Source: JBDTNK01 sp039933775 (lineage in GTDB: Bacteria > Chloroflexota > Limnocylindria > QHBO01). From it: a stretch of 17,587 bases of DNA. Both the position numbers and the translations under genes were made by a program. Under the pieces are notes generated by a model. It saw only the letters and a list, made by a program, of their open reading frames with translations, made no database searches and was not told where the DNA came from. Every line of letters starts with the position of its first letter. The first letter of the stretch is position 1. Below are positions 14,773 to 17,587 of the stretch, in pieces. Where the stretch lies: positions 1 to 17,587 of the forward strand of contig JBDTNK010000039.1 of assembly GCA_039933775.1 (NCBI GenBank), written 5' to 3'.

Positions 14773-15875
14773 TCCCGATCGCCCGCCCCAGGATGGGCAC
14801 CGAGGAGCGCGACCTCGTCTGGAGTGCGCTCGAGGCCGGCGCACTGGCGCAGGGCCCGCGCGTCCATGAGCTCGAGGAGCGCTTCGCGGCGTTCATCGGC
14901 GTTCGGCACGCGGTCGCGACCAGCTCCGGCACCACGGCCTTGCATCTTGCCGTGCTGGCCAACGGGATCGGACCGGGCGACGAGGTGATCACCGTCCCGT
15001 TCACGTTCATCGCCAGCGCCAACAGCATCCTCTACACCGGGGCCCGGCCGGTCTTCGTCGACATCGGTCCTGGTGACTTCAACATCGACCCGGCGCTCAT
15101 CGAGGCGGCGATCACGCCAGCCACGAAGGCGATCATGCCGGTCAGCCTCTACGGCCAGCCGGCCGACATGCCGGCGATCGCCGAAATCGCCGAGCGCCAC
15201 GGGCTCGCCGTCATCGAGGACGCCTGCCAGAGCCACGGGGCGGCGATCGACGGACGACGCAGCGGCTCGTGGGGCGCCGGCTGCTTCAGCTTCTATCCGA
15301 CCAAGAACATGACGACCGGCGAGGGCGGCATGATCACCACCGATGACGGCGATCTGGCCGACCGCGCACGCCTGCTGCGCGAGCACGGCATGGCCGTCCG
15401 CTATCACCACGACGTGATCGGGTACAACTTCCGCATGACCGATGTCCACGCCTCGATCGGCCTGGCCCAGCTGCCGAAGCTGGAGGCCAACAACGCGCGC
15501 AGGCAGGGGATCGCCGCTCGCTACGATGCCGAGCTGGTCGGCGTCATCATCCCGCGCGTCGCCGCGGGCCGCCGCCACGTCTACCACCAGTACACGATTC
15601 GCGTTGCGGGGCGCGACGAGTTCGTCGAGCGCCTCAGGGAGCGCGGCGTGGGGAGCGGCATCTACTACCCCATCCCGGTGCAGCGCCAGAAGCCGTACGT
15701 CGCCCTGGGCTATGGCGAGCAGCCGTTTCCGGTCACGGATCGCCTGACCGAGCAGGTCGTCAGCATCCCGGTCCATCCGGCACTGACCGATACCGATGTC
15801 GACGCGGTGATCGCCGCGGTCAACGAGACAGCCGCCGAGCTCGGATCGCTGGAGCCCGATGGCGTGACCGCATGA
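14769..15875 (+). CDS. wbpE: PLP-dependent DegT/DnrJ/EryC1 sugar aminotransferase, WbpE type
   Basis: The likely role is to aminate the 3-keto group of UDP-2-acetamido-3-keto-glucuronic acid, with glutamate as amino donor. The 368-residue product starts at ATG in an ATGA overlap, preceded by AAGGAG at 14755-14760 with eight-base spacing. Family marks are PRMGTEERDLVWSALEAG at the N-terminus, the phosphate-binding TSSGTTAL at 51-58, VIEDACQSHGA with Asp151 at the PLP ring nitrogen, and FSFYPTKNMTTGEGG with the Schiff-base Lys179. GYNFRMTDVHASIGLAQL and the C-terminal GIYYPIPVQRQKPY are also typical, the latter contributing to the active site of WbpE-like enzymes. It is third of five coupled genes. 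Other 3- or 4-aminotransferases of the family look similar; the WbpE call comes from the operon. Confidence 0.92.
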   Translation: MIPIARPRMGTEERDLVWSALEAGALAQGPRVHELEERFAAFIGVRHAVATSSGTTALHLAVLANGIGPGDEVITVPFTFIASANSILYTGARPVFVDIGPGDFNIDPALIEAAITPATKAIMPVSLYGQPADMPAIAEIAERHGLAVIEDACQSHGAAIDGRRSGSWGAGCFSFYPTKNMTTGEGGMITTDDGDLADRARLLREHGMAVRYHHDVIGYNFRMTDVHASIGLAQLPKLEANNARRQGIAARYDAELVGVIIPRVAAGRRHVYHQYTIRVAGRDEFVERLRERGVGSGIYYPIPVQRQKPYVALGYGEQPFPVTDRLTEQVVSIPVHPALTDTDVDAVIAAVNETAAELGSLEPDGVTA

Positions 15876-16921
15876 AGAACGGAGCGACCCTGCGCGCCGG
15901 CGTCGTCGGGCTGGGGATGATGGGCCGCAACCACGTCCGGGTCTTCGGCGAGCTGCCCGGCGTCGAGCTCGTTGCGGTCGCGGATCCGGATTCCGACGCG
16001 CTGCGCCGCGCGGTCACCGGACGCGCGACGCGCGGCTACGCCGATCCGGGCACGATGTTCGCGGAGGAGCAGCTCGACCTCGTCAGCATCGTGGCGCCGA
16101 CCTCGCTGCACCGGTCGGTCACGCTTGCCGCGCTCGCCTCGGGCGCGCACGTGCTCGTCGAGAAGCCGATCGCGTCCACGCGCGAGGAGGCCGAGGAGAT
16201 GATCGCCGCGGCGCGCGACGCGGGGCGGATGCTGACCGTGGGCCACATCGAGCGCTTCAACCCCGCGGTACGCGAGCTGCGCCGGCGCCTCGAGGCCGGC
16301 GAGCTGGGACGCATCTTCCAGATCAAGGCGACGCGGCTTGGCCCGTTCCCCGCGCGCATCCGGGACGTCGGCGTGGTGATCGACCTCGCGCCGCATGACC
16401 TGGACGTGATGCGCTACCTGCTGGGCAGCGACCCGGTGCGCATCTACGCGGAGACGGAGCAGCGCATCCACACAGATCACGAGGACCTGTTCGTGGGGAT
16501 GCTGAAGTTCGCGAACGGCGCCATCGGCATCTGCGACATCAACTGGCTGACGCCCACGAAGCGGCGCACGCTGACGGTGACCGGCGAGCGGGGCATGTAC
16601 GTCGCCGACTACATCAACCAGGACCTCATCTTCTACGCCAATCCCGATGCGACCGAGACGTGGGAGGATCGCGGCGCGGACGGCGCGGACCCGCCGATCA
16701 CCAGCGTCACCGAGGGCGAGATGACCCGCCGCGCGGTCCGCAAGGCGGAGCCGCTGGCCGTCGAGCTCGACGAGTTCGCCCGCGCGGTGCGCGACGGCGG
16801 TCCGCCGCCGGTCGACCCGCGCGACGCCATGATCGCGCTGCTGCTGTCGCGCAAGATGATCGAGTCCGCGCTCAATGGCGCGGCGATCGGCGGCGCGGAG
16901 CTGGCCGAGGTGCTGGCGTGA
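15872..16921 (+). CDS. wbpB: Gfo/Idh/MocA family NAD-dependent dehydrogenase, WbpB/WlbA type
   Basis: The likely reaction is oxidation of C3 of UDP-N-acetylglucosaminuronic acid, giving the 3-keto substrate for the aminotransferase. The 349-residue product has a Rossmann GLGMMG at 13-18, the family EKP motif (VEKPI at 96-100, Lys98), GHIERFNPAVREL and an IDLAPHDLDVM motif with Asp171 and His175 in the catalytic region. WbpB/WlbA-type enzymes recycle NADH with 2-oxoglutarate, which couples them to the aminotransferase; that is family knowledge, not visible here. Its ATG overlaps the aminotransferase stop (ATGA) and its TGA overlaps the next GTG. The order acetyltransferase-epimerase-aminotransferase-dehydrogenase supports the assignment; as a lone gene it would be only a generic sugar oxidoreductase. 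Confidence 0.9.
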   Translation: MKNGATLRAGVVGLGMMGRNHVRVFGELPGVELVAVADPDSDALRRAVTGRATRGYADPGTMFAEEQLDLVSIVAPTSLHRSVTLAALASGAHVLVEKPIASTREEAEEMIAAARDAGRMLTVGHIERFNPAVRELRRRLEAGELGRIFQIKATRLGPFPARIRDVGVVIDLAPHDLDVMRYLLGSDPVRIYAETEQRIHTDHEDLFVGMLKFANGAIGICDINWLTPTKRRTLTVTGERGMYVADYINQDLIFYANPDATETWEDRGADGADPPITSVTEGEMTRRAVRKAEPLAVELDEFARAVRDGGPPPVDPRDAMIALLLSRKMIESALNGAAIGGAELAEVLA

Positions 16922-17587
16922 GGATCGCCGTCGTGGGTCTGGGCCATATCGGGCTGCCGCTGGCGGTGCAGTACGCCAGCCGCGGCCACGACGTCCTGGG
17001 CGTCGACGTCGCGCAGCACATCGTGGATGCCATCAACCGCGGCGAGTCGCCGCACCTCGACGAGCAGACGCTCATCGATCGCGTGCCCGAGCTACACGCC
17101 GCGGGGCTGCTGCGCGCGACGACCTGGGCAGATGCATCGGGCCTGGGCGAGGTGGACGTGATCGTCGTCATCGTGCCGGTCGTCGTCGATGCCGATCGCC
17201 AGATCGATTTTGGTCCGATCGACGCGGCGACCCGCGACATCGCGGGCGGCATCGGTCCTGACACGCTGGTCGTGTACGAGACGACCTTGCCGGTGGGCAC
17301 CACCCGCGACCGGTTCGGACCGATGCTCGAGAAGGGGAGCGGCCTGCATCTGGACCGCGACCTGTTCCTGGCATTTTCCCCGGAGCGCGTGCTGGTGGGC
17401 CGCATCTTCCTGGACCTGCGCCGCTACCCCAAGATCGTGGGTGGCACGAGCGACGAGAGCACGCGCCGCGCCGCCGAGTTCTATCGGTCCGTGCTCGACG
17501 ACGGGACTGAGGTCGTCGCCGTGGCCAATGCCGAGACCGCGGAGATGACGAAGCTGGCCGAGACGACGTACCGCGACGTGAACATCG
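16918..17587 (+). CDS. wbpA: UDP-N-acetylglucosamine 6-dehydrogenase, WbpA/WecC family, cut by the right edge
   Basis: The enzyme is an NAD-dependent four-electron oxidation of the C6 hydroxyl of a UDP-HexNAc to the uronic acid, the first step of the pathway encoded by the preceding four genes. The 223 residues present (of a usual 420-440) contain the N-terminal Rossmann domain (VGLGHIGLPLAVQYASRGHDVLGVD), the ETTLPVGTTR motif at 121-130, FSPERVLVGR at 153-162, YPKIVGG at 170-176 and the start of the central helix, EMTKLAETTYRDVNI. The catalytic Cys and C-terminal domain lie beyond the edge. The GTG start lies in a GTGA overlap, with GAGG seven bases before it. It could act on UDP-GlcNAc (WbpA) or UDP-ManNAc (WecC); the partner genes favour WbpA. 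Confidence 0.93.
   Translation, partial: MRIAVVGLGHIGLPLAVQYASRGHDVLGVDVAQHIVDAINRGESPHLDEQTLIDRVPELHAAGLLRATTWADASGLGEVDVIVVIVPVVVDADRQIDFGPIDAATRDIAGGIGPDTLVVYETTLPVGTTRDRFGPMLEKGSGLHLDRDLFLAFSPERVLVGRIFLDLRRYPKIVGGTSDESTRRAAEFYRSVLDDGTEVVAVANAETAEMTKLAETTYRDVNI

Noticed and set aside
13186..14844. Long minus-strand open frame (552 codons) across the acetyltransferase and epimerase genes
   Set aside because: Shadow frame: both plus-strand genes show complete family motifs, and the antisense product has no recognisable domain.
14232..15776. Long minus-strand open frame (514 codons) opposite the aminotransferase
   Set aside because: Antisense artefact of high GC; no motifs, and it conflicts with the well-supported operon.
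1..17587. tRNA, rRNA, insertion sequences, transposases or prophage genes
   Set aside because: No cloverleaf-like tRNA, rRNA segment, terminal inverted repeats or transposase motifs were recognised; the window looks like ordinary chromosomal DNA.

Overview
The window is very GC-rich bacterial DNA, densely coding, with many GTG/TTG starts and four-base stop/start overlaps. Four secreted proteins end in three cell-wall-binding type 2 (CWB2) repeats, there is an mreBC pair, and I see no outer-membrane genes. Together this suggests a monoderm, perhaps a GC-rich Chloroflexota lineage (for example Limnocylindria-like) or a deep-branching actinobacterium. That placement is inference from gene content; no rRNA gene is present to settle it. 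No stretch longer than 300 bases lacks a gene.

Region 1 (1-1715) is the 3' part of mreB followed by mreC, the cytoskeletal and scaffold proteins that steer lateral wall synthesis in rods. The expected mreD does not follow. Region 2 (about 1716-7549) holds three consecutive exported proteins with different N-terminal domains and the same C-terminal anchor of three CWB2 repeats. The N-terminal domains are: (a) an unrecognised alpha/beta domain with a His-Gly / Ala-Cys pattern like clan CD (caspase/gingipain/CHAT) cysteine peptidases, (b) a GH18 glycosidase close to the SleL/YaaH type, and (c) a CAP/SCP domain. Region 3 (7546-9844) has a GT4-type glycosyltransferase on the minus strand, tail to tail with the CAP gene. 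It is divergently transcribed from the housekeeping pair rph-rdgB across only 44 bp. Region 4 (9966-13001) is a fourth CWB2 protein carrying a complete S8 subtilisin-like catalytic domain, a PPC-like region and a Big_5-like domain.

Region 5 (13049 to the right edge) is a tightly coupled operon of five nucleotide-sugar genes: a hexapeptide N-acetyltransferase (WbpD type), a non-hydrolysing UDP-sugar 2-epimerase (WbpI type), a DegT-family aminotransferase (WbpE type), a Gfo/Idh/MocA dehydrogenase (WbpB type) and the start of a UDP-sugar 6-dehydrogenase (WbpA type). These are the five activities that convert UDP-GlcNAc to UDP-2,3-diacetamido-2,3-dideoxy-mannuronic acid in Pseudomonas O-antigen synthesis. 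Related sugars occur in secondary cell-wall polymers of Gram-positive bacteria.

Working hypothesis: the window is a cell-envelope region. MreBC guides wall growth. Four CWB2-anchored enzymes are displayed on the wall to remodel peptidoglycan or process surface proteins. The adjacent operon makes an acidic diacetamido sugar that may be part of the polymer the CWB2 repeats bind. The enzymes are read directly from motifs; the link between the anchors and the polymer is inference.
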